64,000 bases of DNA from Microlunatus panaciterrae (GCF_016907535.1 NZ_JAFBCF010000001.1:248001-312000), one strand, 5' to 3'. Positions 50,462 to 59,473 are shown, counted from the stretch's first letter. The notes: generated from the letters alone by a model not told the origin. Numbers and translations: made by a program.

Positions 50462-51634
50462 CTATCCCGTCATCGACCCGGCTCGTCGGGCTCGCTGCAC
50501 CACCTCGGGCAGCACCGCCAGCACGGCCTGCACGTCCGCCGCGGTTGAGCTGTGCCCCAGCGAGAACCGCAGCGCGGATCTGGCCTCGCGCCCGGTGCGG
50601 CCCATCGCCAGCAGCACATGGCTCGGCTGCGAGACCCCGGCTGAGCAGGCGGACCCGGCGGAGCAGTCGATGCCGGCCGCGTCCAACAGCAGCAGCAGTG
50701 AGTCGGCCTCGCAGCCGTCAAAGCACAGGTTGGCGATGCCGGGCAGCCGCTGGTCGACGGCGGCGGGACCGTTCTCGATGGCACCGGGCACGGTGGCCAG
50801 GATGCCCTCGACCAGCCGGTCGCGGAGCCCACGGAGCCGGGTTCGCGCGGCCGGGCGGTCACCGACCGCGGTCCGGATCGCCGCCGCGAACGCCGCCACC
50901 GCAGGCACGTCCAGGGTCCCGGACCGGAGCTCGCGCTCCTGGCCGCCACCGTGCAGTACAGGGGTCAGAGTGAGCTCTCGACGGGCCAGCAGCGCACCGA
51001 TGCCGTACGGACCGCCGAGCTTGTGTGCGGTAAGGGTGAGCAGGTCGAGGCCGGAGTCGGCGAAGTCGACCTCGAGCTGCCCGACCGCCTGTACAGCGTC
51101 TGAATGCGAGACGACGCCCCGCTCGCGGGCCCGCTCGGCGATCTCGACGACCGGCTGGACCACGCCGACCTCGTTGTTCGCCCACATCACCGACACCAGC
51201 GCTGCATCGTCGGCGGCCGCCAGCGACTGTGTCAGGGCGGCCAGGTCGACCCGGCCGTCCCCGTCGACGCCCACCAGATCAACGGTGGCCTGCTGGGTCC
51301 GCTCCAGCCAGTCGAGCGGGTCCAGGACGGCGTGGTGTTCGACGGCGCTGGCGATCAGCCGCGACCTGCCTCGCTCCCGGCCGGCCCAGAAGGCACCCTT
51401 GACGGCGAGGTTGTCGGACTCGGTCCCGCCGGAGGTGAAGATGACCTCGGTGGGCCGGGCGCCGACCAGGGCGGCGATCTCCTCGCGCGATTCCTCCACC
51501 ACTCGGCGCGCCGCGCGGCCCGACCCGTGCAGCGAGGAGGCGTTGCCGGCTTGGCCGAGCTGAGCGGTCATCGCCTCAACCGCGGCCGGCACCATCGGCG
51601 TCGTCGCCGCATGGTCGAGGTAGGTCCGGGTCAC
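50462..51634 (-). CDS. iscS: Cysteine desulfurase (IscS/NifS type)
   Basis: 390 residues. The PLP Lys is K205 ([11 protein letters not shown]) and the persulfide Cys is C330 (GSACSAG). YLDHAATTP and TSGGTESDN are the N-terminal signatures. It supplies sulfur for MnmA and probably for Fe-S assembly. GTG 51634 is leaderless. The gap to mnmA is 56 bases. Confidence 0.95.
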   Translation of the reverse strand: MTRTYLDHAATTPMVPAAVEAMTAQLGQAGNASSLHGSGRAARRVVEESREEIAALVGARPTEVIFTSGGTESDNLAVKGAFWAGRERGRSRLIASAVEHHAVLDPLDWLERTQQATVDLVGVDGDGRVDLAALTQSLAAADDAALVSVMWANNEVGVVQPVVEIAERARERGVVSHSDAVQAVGQLEVDFADSGLDLLTLTAHKLGGPYGIGALLARRELTLTPVLHGGGQERELRSGTLDVPAVAAFAAAIRTAVGDRPAARTRLRGLRDRLVEGILATVPGAIENGPAAVDQRLPGIANLCFDGCEADSLLLLLDAAGIDCSAGSACSAGVSQPSHVLLAMGRTGREARSALRFSLGHSSTAADVQAVLAVLPEVVQRARRAGSMTG

Positions 51635-51640
51635 CCTTGA

Positions 51641-51646
51641 AGCGTA
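51641..51646 (-). promoter_or_regulatory. -10 hexamer TACGCT, leaderless start of the desulfurase
   Basis: On the minus strand TACGCT, six bases, GTG 51634. It marks a promoter inside the short gap behind etfA. Confidence 0.55.
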
Positions 51647-51689
51647 CGCAGCCAGCGTCCGCTACGGGAATCGTGAGCCAAGACCCTGG

Positions 51690-52664
51690 TCAGCCCTTGC
51701 GCGCCTGGACTTCGGCGGTGACCGCCGGCAGCACGGTGTGCAGGTCACCGACGACACCGAGATCGGCCAGGGCGAAGATCGGCGCCTCGGGGTCCTTGTT
51801 GACCGCAACGATGGCCTTCGAGGTCTGCATCCCGGCGCGGTGCTGGATGGCGCCGGATATGCCGGCGGCCACGTACAGCTGCGGTGAGACCGTCTTGCCG
51901 GTCTGCCCGACCTGGTACGAATGCGGGTACCAGCCGGAGTCGACCGCCGCACGGGAGGCACCCACGGCCGCGCCCAGCGCGTCCGCGAGACCCTCGACCT
52001 CGCTGAAGTCACCACCGGTCCCCCGCCCTCCGGAGACCACGATGGCCGCCTCGGTCAGCTCCGGTCGACCGCTCTCCTTCTTCGGCTCTGAGGAGACGAT
52101 CCTGGCGGTCTTGGCCGCGTCCGAGATGCTCACCTCGACCTGCTCGACAGTGGCTTCGACCGGGGCCGGCTCGGGGGCGGTGGCGTTGGCCTTCACGGTG
52201 ACGACGGGTGCTCCGGTGCTGACAGTGGCGCGTACGGTCCAGTTGCCGGCGAAGACCGACTGGGTCGTGGTCACCACTCCGTCAGTGGCGGCGAGGTCGG
52301 TGGCGTCGGTGATCAGGCCGGAGCCCAGCTTGACCGCCAGCCTGGCGGCGATCTCCTTGCCCTCCAGGGTGGAGGTGAACAGCACGGCAGCAGGCTGCAG
52401 CCGGGCGCAGATCTGGGCCAGCGCCTCGGCCTTGGGTGCGACCAGGAAGTCGTCCAGGGCGGGGTCGGTCACCGACAGCACCTGGGCCGCACCGTACTGG
52501 CCCAGGCCCGGAGCGAGGGCGTCCGCACCGGCGCCGAACACGACCGCCACCGGATCGCCGACCCGACGGGCCAGGGTGAGCAGCTCGAGGGTGGGCTTGG
52601 CGACCTGACCGTCCAGGTGCTCGACGACGACAACAACAGGTGACATGGGGACAACAGGTGACAT
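51690..52664 (-). CDS. etfA: Electron transfer flavoprotein alpha subunit (EtfA/FixB)
   Basis: 324 residues if ATG 52664 is used. VVSGGRGTGG, SRAAVDSGWYPHSYQVGQTGK (part of the FAD site) and GISGAIQHRAGMQTS then IFALADLGVVGDLH give the FAD-binding domain of EtfA. An 18-bp duplication repeats the start (MSPVVPMSPVVVVVEH), so ATG 52646 is equally likely and gives 318 residues. It carries electrons from acyl-CoA dehydrogenases to the quinone pool together with EtfB. Confidence 0.94.
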   Translation of the reverse strand: MSPVVPMSPVVVVVEHLDGQVAKPTLELLTLARRVGDPVAVVFGAGADALAPGLGQYGAAQVLSVTDPALDDFLVAPKAEALAQICARLQPAAVLFTSTLEGKEIAARLAVKLGSGLITDATDLAATDGVVTTTQSVFAGNWTVRATVSTGAPVVTVKANATAPEPAPVEATVEQVEVSISDAAKTARIVSSEPKKESGRPELTEAAIVVSGGRGTGGDFSEVEGLADALGAAVGASRAAVDSGWYPHSYQVGQTGKTVSPQLYVAAGISGAIQHRAGMQTSKAIVAVNKDPEAPIFALADLGVVGDLHTVLPAVTAEVQARKG

Positions 52665-52668
52665 GGCA
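52633..52668. repeat. 18-bp tandem duplication across the etfA start
   Basis: Units 52633-52650 and 52651-52668 match at 16 of 18 bases. Each carries an in-frame ATG for etfA, so the gene has two possible starts six codons apart. Confidence 0.75.
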
Positions 52669-52686
52669 GCAGACCGTTCTCTCGAC

Positions 52687-53469
52687 TCAGATGTACTTGC
52701 CGGCGGACAGGAAGTCGACCAGCGCCTTGGCTCCGGAGCCCCCCTCGTCAGTGACCACCCGGCCCGCCTCCTTGGGTGGTCGCGGAGACGTCTCGAGCAC
52801 CCTGGTCCAGGCAGCCGCCAGGCCGACGGACCCGGCGTCGACCCCCAGGTCGGCCAGGGTCCAGTGCTCGACCGGCTTCTTCTTCGCCGCCAGGATCCCC
52901 TTCATGGACGGGTAGCGGGCCTCGCCGGACTGGTCGGTCACGCTGACCACCGCTGGCAGCTTCGCCTCGATCGTCTGGCTGGCGGTGTCACCGTCACGGC
53001 GGATGGTGACGGTATCGGCGGACACCGTCACGCTGGAGCCGAAGGTCACGGCGGGCCAGCCCAGCCGCTCGGCCAGCATCGCCGGCACCACGCCCATCGA
53101 GCCGTCGGTGGACGCCATCCCACAGATGACCAGATCGGGTGCGGCCTTGGTGACCGCCGCGGCCAGGATGGCGCTGGTGGCCAGGGCGTCGGAGCCGTGC
53201 ACGGCCTCGTCGTTGATGTGGATGCCGGCACCGACACCCATCTGCAGCGCGCGTTTGATGGCGTCGGCCGCCTCGTCGCCGCCGAGAGTCAGCGCGACGA
53301 CCTCGACATCGTCGCTGGCCTCGGCGATCTGCAGCGCCTGTTCCACCGCGTACTCGTCCAGCTCGGACAACAGACCGTCGCTGGCGGCCCGGTCCACCGT
53401 GCCGTCGGCGGCGAAGCCACGCTCACCGGTCGCGTCCGGGACGTGCTTGACAAGGACGACGATCTTCAT
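52687..53469 (-). CDS. etfB: Electron transfer flavoprotein beta subunit (EtfB/FixA)
   Basis: 260 residues from ATG 53469 (MKIVVLVKHVPD). LSELDEYAVEQALQI and VVALTLGGDEAADAIKRALQMG are the AMP-binding signatures. DLVICGMASTDGSMGVVPAMLAE and KPVEHWTLADLG follow. It precedes etfA with a 22-base gap. A 14-bp palindrome and a -10-like TAATAT lie 55-71 bases upstream. Confidence 0.95.
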   Translation of the reverse strand: MKIVVLVKHVPDATGERGFAADGTVDRAASDGLLSELDEYAVEQALQIAEASDDVEVVALTLGGDEAADAIKRALQMGVGAGIHINDEAVHGSDALATSAILAAAVTKAAPDLVICGMASTDGSMGVVPAMLAERLGWPAVTFGSSVTVSADTVTIRRDGDTASQTIEAKLPAVVSVTDQSGEARYPSMKGILAAKKKPVEHWTLADLGVDAGSVGLAAAWTRVLETSPRPPKEAGRVVTDEGGSGAKALVDFLSAGKYI

Positions 53470-53523
53470 CTTTCTCGCCTTCTGTGCGGCGCAGCGGGCT
53501 GCGCGGAGGACTCGACCCACCTT

Positions 53524-53529
53524 ATATTA
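53524..53529 (-). promoter_or_regulatory. -10-like TAATAT of the etfBA operon
   Basis: On the minus strand TAATAT lies 54 bases ahead of the etfB ATG and overlaps the palindrome at 53527-53540. Confidence 0.45.
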
Positions 53530-53540
53530 CTCACGAGTAA
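53527..53540. promoter_or_regulatory. Operator-like palindrome TTACTC-AC-GAGTAA upstream of etfB
   Basis: A perfect 6+2+6 inverted repeat of AT-rich half sites in a GC-rich genome, overlapping the -10 region. The form is that of a TetR-family operator. The regulator is not in the window as far as I can see. Confidence 0.6.
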
Positions 53541-53587
53541 CCAGGCGTGGGTGTCGCGTCACAGCGTAACTGCGGGCCTGGCAACGC

Positions 53588-54265
53588 TCATCCCTCGCCC
53601 CGCTGCAGCCGGCGCACCTGCTCTGCGGCGTGGTCACCGAGCCCCTTGACGTAGGCGCGCAGGGCGGCCTGGTCGGCGTAACGCCCGTCCCGGTTGGCCA
53701 CCACGACGGCCGGTACCCCGGCGCAGATGGACCGGGCCGGGATGCTCCCTCGGACGACGCCATGCGCCGCGACGACCGAGCCGTCCCCCAGGTCCGTGCC
53801 ACGCAGCACCGTGACCCGTGATCCGAGCCAGCAGTCCGCACCGATCCGCACCGGTGACTTGACCAGGCCCTGGTCCTTGATCGGCCTGTGCACGTCCTCG
53901 GTCCGATGGTCGAAGTCGCAGATGTAGACGTGGTCGCCGATGATCGTCGCATCGCCCACCTCGACATCGAGGTAGGCGTTCAGGGTCAGGTCGTAGCCCA
54001 GTACGCACTTGCTGCCGATCCGCACCGTTCCCTCATGGGCCCGCAGCTTCACCCGGTCCGCCAGATGGGTCCAGGCTCCGATCACCAGCCGGCCATAGCC
54101 CGCTCGAACGGTGAGCTCGACCTGCCGGCCGAGGAAGACGAAGCCCTCGAACTCGACCTCGGGGTGACGCAGTCGGGCGATCGTGAACCGCAGCGCGGCT
54201 CGCAGGTGCGCCGGCGTGTAGAACCGGTGTCGGACCACCCACCGGAGGGTCCGGAGGAGATTCAC
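53588..54265 (-). CDS. Hexapeptide-repeat (left-handed beta-helix) acyltransferase
   Basis: 225 residues from GTG. An N-terminal helical 50 residues precede the beta-helix rungs (IGAWTHLADRV, IGSKCVLGYDLT, IGDHVYICDFDHRT, IGADCWLGSRVTVLRGTDLGDGSVVAAHGVV). DFDH carries the catalytic-type His. I recall a similar transferase near the methylglucose lipopolysaccharide genes of Mycobacterium (Rv3034c), so acylation of a glycan is the likely job. It follows the methyltransferase by 26 bases. Confidence 0.82.
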   Translation of the reverse strand: MNLLRTLRWVVRHRFYTPAHLRAALRFTIARLRHPEVEFEGFVFLGRQVELTVRAGYGRLVIGAWTHLADRVKLRAHEGTVRIGSKCVLGYDLTLNAYLDVEVGDATIIGDHVYICDFDHRTEDVHRPIKDQGLVKSPVRIGADCWLGSRVTVLRGTDLGDGSVVAAHGVVRGSIPARSICAGVPAVVVANRDGRYADQAALRAYVKGLGDHAAEQVRRLQRGEG

Positions 54266-54291
54266 GTCGCCGTCGCGACCGGGGCGACCGG

Positions 54292-55239
54292 TCAGCGCAC
54301 CGGCTTGATGCCGGTGACCGAGACGTTGTAGAAGAGCTCGTCCGGGACGATCCGGGCCAGCACCCGGTCGACAGCGCTCAGCCGGAGCCAGGTCCGGTAG
54401 GCGAACATCCGCCAGCCCCAGGTCAGCTTCTCCTCGGGCACGGCCGCCTCGAAGGTGCGGATCGGCCAGCCGACCCAGGCCGCGGTCAGCTCCTCGGTGA
54501 CCGTACTGACCTCGACCAGACCGGCCCGACGCACCGTCCTGGCCAGGGTGTCGGGGTCGAAGGTGTGCAGATCGACCACCGCCTCGAGCGCGGCAGCGCG
54601 GGACGACTCGTCCAGCTCGGCCTTGGGCCGTGACCAGCCGCGCAGCGGCCGCAGCCGGGTGAGGTGGGTGGTCACGAACCAGGTGGCCCGGGACAGCCGA
54701 CGGGCGACGAAGTCGCCCCAGCGGGTGGGCTCACCACAGATGACCACCCGGCCGCCGGGCTTCAGCACCCGGCGGATCTCGGAGAACGCCAGCTCGACAT
54801 CGGGGAGGTGGTGGATCACCGCGTGCCCCACCACAAGGTCGAAGGTGTCGTCGGCGTACCCCAGCGTCTCGGCGTCGGCGACCCGGCCCTCGACCTGCAG
54901 GCCGAGCCCGGCTGCGTTGCGCTCGGCAGCCCTGACCATGCCTTCAGAGATGTCGGTGACGCAGGCCGTGGCGATGACACCGGCCTGCATCAGGTTCAGG
55001 GTGAAGAAGCCGGTGCCGGCGCCCACCTCGAGCGCGGTCGGGTACGGCCAGCCGCTGTTGCCGGCGATCGCAGTGAACCGGTCGCGGGCGTAGGCGATGC
55101 AGCGTTCGTCGTACGAGATCGACCACTTGTCGTCATAGCTGGCTGCCTCCCAGTCGTGATAGAGCACCTGGGCCAGCTTGTTGTCCGACCAGGCTGCCTC
55201 CACCTGCTCCGGGGTTGCCGGCGGACGGTCAGCGGCCAA
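54292..55239 (-). CDS. SAM-dependent methyltransferase, Rv3030-like
   Basis: 315 residues. ALEVGAGTGFFTLNLMQAG is the SAM loop (motif I), ACVTDISEGMV motif post-I, ADDTFDLVVGHAVIHHL motif II and VLKPGGRVVICGEP motif III. The N-terminal LYHDWEAASYDDKWSISYDERC matches mycobacterial Rv3030, a methyltransferase implicated in 6-O-methylglucose lipopolysaccharide. I take TTG 55239 as start, inside the end of the enoyl-CoA hydratase gene (overlap 11 bases), with GAAGG upstream. GlgX, GlgP and GlgE to the right fit an alpha-glucan context. Confidence 0.8.
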   Translation of the reverse strand: MAADRPPATPEQVEAAWSDNKLAQVLYHDWEAASYDDKWSISYDERCIAYARDRFTAIAGNSGWPYPTALEVGAGTGFFTLNLMQAGVIATACVTDISEGMVRAAERNAAGLGLQVEGRVADAETLGYADDTFDLVVGHAVIHHLPDVELAFSEIRRVLKPGGRVVICGEPTRWGDFVARRLSRATWFVTTHLTRLRPLRGWSRPKAELDESSRAAALEAVVDLHTFDPDTLARTVRRAGLVEVSTVTEELTAAWVGWPIRTFEAAVPEEKLTWGWRMFAYRTWLRLSAVDRVLARIVPDELFYNVSVTGIKPVR

Positions 55240-56026
55240 CGAAGTGCGCCTTCCCGGGGCCGAGCTCCACGAACGACCGCATGCCGATGGTGCGGTCCTC
55301 GGTGGCGAACAGGGCGGCAAACTGTTGCCGCTCCATCACCAGGGCGGTATCCAGGTCGACCTCGTTGCCCCGGTCGATGCACTCCTTGGCAGCCTGCAGC
55401 GCCAGCCGGGGGCCACCGACGAACTGGCGGGCCCAGACCACCGCCGTGGCGTACACGTCATCGGCCGGGACGACCTGGTCGACCAGCCCGATCGCGAGCG
55501 CCTCGGCCGCCTGCACGAACCGGCCGGTGAAGATGATGTCCTTGGCCCGGCTCGGGCCGACCAGCCTGGTCAGCCGTTGGGTGCCGCCGGCGCCGGGGAT
55601 CACGCCCAGCTTGATCTCCGGCTGACCGAGGATCGCATCGTCGGCCGCGATCCTGACGTCGGCGCAGAGGGCCAGCTCGCAGCCGCCGCCGAGGGCGTAG
55701 CCATTGATCGCCGCAACGACCGGTTTCGGGATCCGGGCGACCGCCGTGAACGCCTGATGCAGCCGCGCCGAGTGCGCTACCATCTCCGGATACGACAGTC
55801 CCGCCATCTCCTTGATATCGGCGCCCGCGGCGAACACCTGGGGCCCACCGGTGATCACCACAGCGGAGATGTCGTCGCGGTCCGAGACCTCGGCCGCCGC
55901 CGCACCGATCCGGTCCTGCACCTCCTGGTTGAGGGCGTTCATCTTCGGCCGGTCGATCCTGATCGTGCCCACCCCTTCGACGACGTCGAGCCGGACGACG
56001 TCGGAGGACTCTCGCACTGCGGTCAT
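55229..56026 (-). CDS. Enoyl-CoA hydratase/isomerase (crotonase)
   Basis: 265 residues from ATG 56026. FAAGADIKEMAGL is the oxyanion/CoA loop. Catalytic Glu residues lie in GGGCELALCADVRIA and LGQPEIKLGVIPGAGGTQRL, so hydratase activity is expected. It probably serves beta-oxidation, in line with etfBA. An in-frame extension to 56185 is rejected because a -10 hexamer lies seven bases before the ATG. Confidence 0.92.
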   Translation of the reverse strand: MTAVRESSDVVRLDVVEGVGTIRIDRPKMNALNQEVQDRIGAAAAEVSDRDDISAVVITGGPQVFAAGADIKEMAGLSYPEMVAHSARLHQAFTAVARIPKPVVAAINGYALGGGCELALCADVRIAADDAILGQPEIKLGVIPGAGGTQRLTRLVGPSRAKDIIFTGRFVQAAEALAIGLVDQVVPADDVYATAVVWARQFVGGPRLALQAAKECIDRGNEVDLDTALVMERQQFAALFATEDRTIGMRSFVELGPGKAHFVGR

Positions 56027-56033
56027 GGCAGGC

Positions 56034-56039
56034 AGCCTA
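56034..56039 (-). promoter_or_regulatory. -10 hexamer TAGGCT, leaderless start of the enoyl-CoA hydratase
   Basis: On the minus strand TAGGCT, seven bases, ATG 56026. Confidence 0.6.
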
Positions 56040-56185
56040 ATCGGCAGAGCACCAAAGGCCCATCCACCAGCCCGAGAATGTTGCCGAACCGCTGCGATCT
56101 GGTGCCGATCTGATCGCACAGTCGTTACCAGCCGGTAGTTGACGGCACAATGAGGAGCGCCGGTGCTCCATTCCGGCCGTACCAC

Positions 56186-56214
56186 GTGTCAGGCATCCAG
56201 GTGCCAACTGACAC
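56186..56214. promoter_or_regulatory. Inverted repeat GTGTCAG...CTGACAC ahead of glgX
   Basis: Seven-base arms 56186-56192 and 56208-56214 with inner GCA/TGC pairing. It lies in the 251-bp divergent region, about 20 bases upstream of a -35-like TTGACA (56234-56239). No good -10 at standard spacing is visible (GAGACT at 56255-56260 is weak). It is a candidate operator for glgX. Confidence 0.4.
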
Positions 56215-56277
56215 GAAGCGAACCCTGCACTACTTGACAGAGCATGAAACATTTGAGACTGAGAACCGAGAACTGAT

Positions 56278-58383
56278 ATGACGAATCCCGACCTTCCGGC
56301 ACCGACCGACACCTCCCTGTTAGGTGCTCACGTGCGCGGCAACGGAACAACCTTCGGCCTCTGGGCCCCCCGAGCGACCAGGGTCGAGCTGGCGCTGGTC
56401 GCGGCCGACCGCAGCCAGTACAACGTCGACATGACCCGCAGCACGGACGGGGTGTGGTCGGTCCACGTGCCCGGGGTCGGTCCCGAACAGCGTTACGGCT
56501 TCCGGGTGCATGGCGACTGGGACCCGGAGAAGGGCAAGCGGTTCAACCCCGCCAAGCTCCTGCTCGACCCGTACGCACGTGCGATCACCGGCGGTGTCGA
56601 CTACTCCGGCCCGATCCTGGACCACACGGCCGAGTCCGACTACCTGCCTGACCTGACCGACTCCTTCAGGGCCGTCCCGCTCAGCGTGGTGGTGGCCGAC
56701 TCACCCGCCCCCACCCCGATCGCGGAACCACGGCCGCTGGCCGACACGGTCCTGTACGAGCTGCATGTCAAGGGCTACACCCAGCTGCACCCGGCCGTGC
56801 CAGAGCATCTGCGTGGGACCTACGCGGGTCTCGCCTACCCGGCGGTGACCCAGCACCTGGTCAACCTCGGCGTCACCGCCGTGGAGCTGCTGCCGGTGCA
56901 CCACTTCGTCTCCGAGCCGTTCCTGATCGGTCGCGGACTGTCGAACTACTGGGGCTACAACACGCTCGGCTTCTTCGCCCCGCATGCCGCGTACTGCTCG
57001 GTCGGCACCACGGGCGACCAGGTCCGCGAGTTCAAGGAGATGGTCAGCGCGCTGCACGAGGCCGGCATCGAGGTGATCCTGGACGTCGTCTACAACCACA
57101 CCGGCGAGGGCGGCCATGAGGGACCGACGCTGGCCTTCCGAGGCATCGACCACCAGGGCTACTACCGGTTGACCGACGACCTGCGCAACGACTATGACGT
57201 CACCGGCTGCGGCAACTCCGTCGACACCTCGATGCCCGGGGTGCTGCGGATGGTGGTGGACTCGCTGCGCTACTGGGTGACCGAGATGGGCGTGGACGGC
57301 TTCCGCTTCGACCTGGTCACCACTCTGCTCCGCGACGAGCAGCACCACGTCGACCAGAACCATCCGTTCAAGCAGGCCCTGCGTGAGGACCCGGTGCTGA
57401 GCAAGGTCAAGATCATCGCCGAGCCGTGGGACATGGGACCCTACGGCTACCAGGTCGGCGCGTTCGGCAACGGCTGGAGCGAGTGGAACGACCGTTTCCG
57501 CGGCTTTACCCGCGACTTCTGGCGCGGGAACATCGGCGGTGTCCAGGAGCTCGGTCAACGACTGTCGGGGTCACCGGACATCTTCGACCACGATCGGCGG
57601 CCGATCTCCTCCTCGGTCAACTTCGTCACCGCCCACGACGGCTTCACGCTGCGTGACCTGGTCACCTACGACGTGAAGCACAACGCGGCGAACGGAGAGT
57701 CCAACCGGGACGGCTCGGATGACAACAGGTCCTGGAACTGCGGCTACGAGGGTGAGACAGACGACCCGGAGATCAAGGCGCTGCGGCACCGGCAGACCAA
57801 GAACATGATGGCGACCCTGGTCCTGGCCTCCGGGGTTCCGATGATCACCGCGGGCGATGAGCTCGGCCGGACCCAGGGCGGCAACAACAATGCGTACTGT
57901 CAGGACTCCCCCATCTCCTGGGTGCACTGGGACACCCAGGAGGAGTGGCACGACCTGACCACGCTGACCCGGGCGCTGCTGACGCTGCGAACGGACTGCG
58001 CCGTCTTCCGGCCGCGGAAGTTCCGCCACGGCGAGGAGCTCGTCGACGCCGAGGGCGACGGACTGGGGCGGAAGGACTTGGCCTGGTTCAACGGCTACAG
58101 CGGTGAGATGACCGGTGACGACTGGGCCGACGGCGGCCGTCGCACGCTCGGCATGTACGTCGCCACCAGTGACCCCGACACCGAACAGGGCGATGCCTTC
58201 TGCGTCTGGGTGCATGCCGGCGTCGACCCGGTGGACGTCCGGCTGCCGGGCGGTTTCTGGGCCGACAAGTACACCGTGCTGGCGCACACCGGCAACGACG
58301 GCGAACTGCCGACCGAGCCGGTGGCAGCCGAGTCGACGCTGACCATTCCCGGCCGGACCGTTGTCGTGATGCGGGCCCAGTAG
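56278..58383 (+). CDS. glgX: Glycogen debranching enzyme GlgX (GH13 isoamylase type)
   Basis: 701 residues, the normal length. An N-terminal CBM48 (HVRGNGTTFGLWAPRATRVEL, given in part) precedes the GH13 barrel. VYNHTGEGG is region I, GFRFDL with nucleophile D345 region II, IIAEPWD with acid E382 region III and VTAHDGFTLRD region IV. It cuts alpha-1,6 branches of phosphorylase-limit glycogen. GlgP and GlgE are encoded just downstream. Confidence 0.96.
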   Translation: MTNPDLPAPTDTSLLGAHVRGNGTTFGLWAPRATRVELALVAADRSQYNVDMTRSTDGVWSVHVPGVGPEQRYGFRVHGDWDPEKGKRFNPAKLLLDPYARAITGGVDYSGPILDHTAESDYLPDLTDSFRAVPLSVVVADSPAPTPIAEPRPLADTVLYELHVKGYTQLHPAVPEHLRGTYAGLAYPAVTQHLVNLGVTAVELLPVHHFVSEPFLIGRGLSNYWGYNTLGFFAPHAAYCSVGTTGDQVREFKEMVSALHEAGIEVILDVVYNHTGEGGHEGPTLAFRGIDHQGYYRLTDDLRNDYDVTGCGNSVDTSMPGVLRMVVDSLRYWVTEMGVDGFRFDLVTTLLRDEQHHVDQNHPFKQALREDPVLSKVKIIAEPWDMGPYGYQVGAFGNGWSEWNDRFRGFTRDFWRGNIGGVQELGQRLSGSPDIFDHDRRPISSSVNFVTAHDGFTLRDLVTYDVKHNAANGESNRDGSDDNRSWNCGYEGETDDPEIKALRHRQTKNMMATLVLASGVPMITAGDELGRTQGGNNNAYCQDSPISWVHWDTQEEWHDLTTLTRALLTLRTDCAVFRPRKFRHGEELVDAEGDGLGRKDLAWFNGYSGEMTGDDWADGGRRTLGMYVATSDPDTEQGDAFCVWVHAGVDPVDVRLPGGFWADKYTVLAHTGNDGELPTEPVAAESTLTIPGRTVVVMRAQ

Positions 58384-58389
58384 GTCGTC

Positions 58390-59352
58390 GTGCACTGGCG
58401 GACCAGGCTGTTCACCCGGCTGTCCAGGATGCTGCCCCACCCGTCGGAGCCGACGGACCGCTACCTGACCTGGATGCGGTACGAGCCACCGCTGGTGCTG
58501 TCCAGGATCCTGTCCGGGCCGATCGGCCGCAGGCTGCGGATCACCGAGCGTCCGGTGCCCGTCACCGGCGGTGCGGTGACCGTACGCATCTATCAGCCGT
58601 GGCCGCGGGAGCCGCACTCGCAGCTGCCGCTGGTGATCAACTTCCACGGTGGCGGTTTCGTCTTCGGCAACCTGTCGCAGACCGACTGGCTGTGCTGCCG
58701 GGTGGCCGATCGGGCCCGGGCGGTGGTGGTGTCGGTGGCGTACCGGATGGCCCCGGAGCATCCGGCGCCGGGACCGTTCCAGGATGCCTGGGACTCAACC
58801 CGCTGGCTGATCGAGCATGCGGCCGCGCTCGGAGCCGACCCGGCCGACGTCTCGGTGATGGGCGCCAGCGCGGGCGGCAACCTGGCCGCACTGGTGGCCT
58901 TGGCGCATCGCGACGCCTGCCGTCAGGACCCGCAGCTGCAGCCGCTCCGGCATCAGATCCTGCTCTACCCGGCCACCGACCTGACGCTCGGATCGCCCTC
59001 GGTGGCAGAGTTCGCCGCCGGGCCGATCGTCACCCGGCCGGTGCTGGAGTGGTACGGGCAGCACTATCTGCCGCAGGGTCGGCCGGACAGCATAGGCTAT
59101 GACGACCCGCGGGTGAGCCCGCTGCACCATCCCGACCACACCGATGTCGCGCCGGCCCTGATCATGGTCGCCGGACTGGACGGGCTGCGCGACGACGGCA
59201 TCCGCTACGGCGACATCCTGACCGCAGCCGGGGTCGAGACGCGAGTGATCAACTTCGCGGACGCGATCCACGGCTTCGCCTCGATGCCACTGTTCTCCCC
59301 GTCGGCCCGCGACGCATTGGACGAGATCGTCACGCTCATCCGTACGCCCTGA
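58390..59352 (+). CDS. Alpha/beta-hydrolase, hormone-sensitive-lipase type esterase
   Basis: 320 residues from GTG, six bases behind glgX. INFHGGGFVFG carries the HGGG oxyanion loop, MGASAGGNLAALVAL the nucleophile Ser (GxSxG), and the Asp and His follow in VAGLDGLRDDG and DAIHGFASM. It has no signal peptide, so it is probably a cytoplasmic ester hydrolase. The link to glycogen is only positional. Confidence 0.88.
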   Translation: MHWRTRLFTRLSRMLPHPSEPTDRYLTWMRYEPPLVLSRILSGPIGRRLRITERPVPVTGGAVTVRIYQPWPREPHSQLPLVINFHGGGFVFGNLSQTDWLCCRVADRARAVVVSVAYRMAPEHPAPGPFQDAWDSTRWLIEHAAALGADPADVSVMGASAGGNLAALVALAHRDACRQDPQLQPLRHQILLYPATDLTLGSPSVAEFAAGPIVTRPVLEWYGQHYLPQGRPDSIGYDDPRVSPLHHPDHTDVAPALIMVAGLDGLRDDGIRYGDILTAAGVETRVINFADAIHGFASMPLFSPSARDALDEIVTLIRTP

Positions 59353-59390
59353 CCCGGCCCCGCGAGCCGTACAGAGCCGTACAGAGCCAG

Positions 59391-59458
59391 GGAAACTGTC
59401 ACTCAGCCAGGCGAATTTGCCTGGCTGAGTGACAGTTTCCCAAGTCGACTTGGGAAAC
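59391..59458. repeat. Dispersed double-palindrome element, intact copy
   Basis: A perfect 22-bp hairpin (arms 59391-59412 and 59419-59440, six-base loop GAATTT) overlaps a perfect 24-bp palindrome (59435-59458). It lies between the convergent esterase and glgP stops, where it could also end transcription from both sides. A degenerate copy is at 18321-18392. Three short AGAGCCGTAC-like units precede it (59364-59390). Confidence 0.9.
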
Positions 59459-59473
59459 CGACCCCAGAGCGCG

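Noticed and set aside
53541-53581. CCAGGC...GCCTGG inverted repeat behind the hexapeptide acyltransferase
   Set aside because: Six-base arms 29 bases apart without a T run. Not distinguishable from chance.
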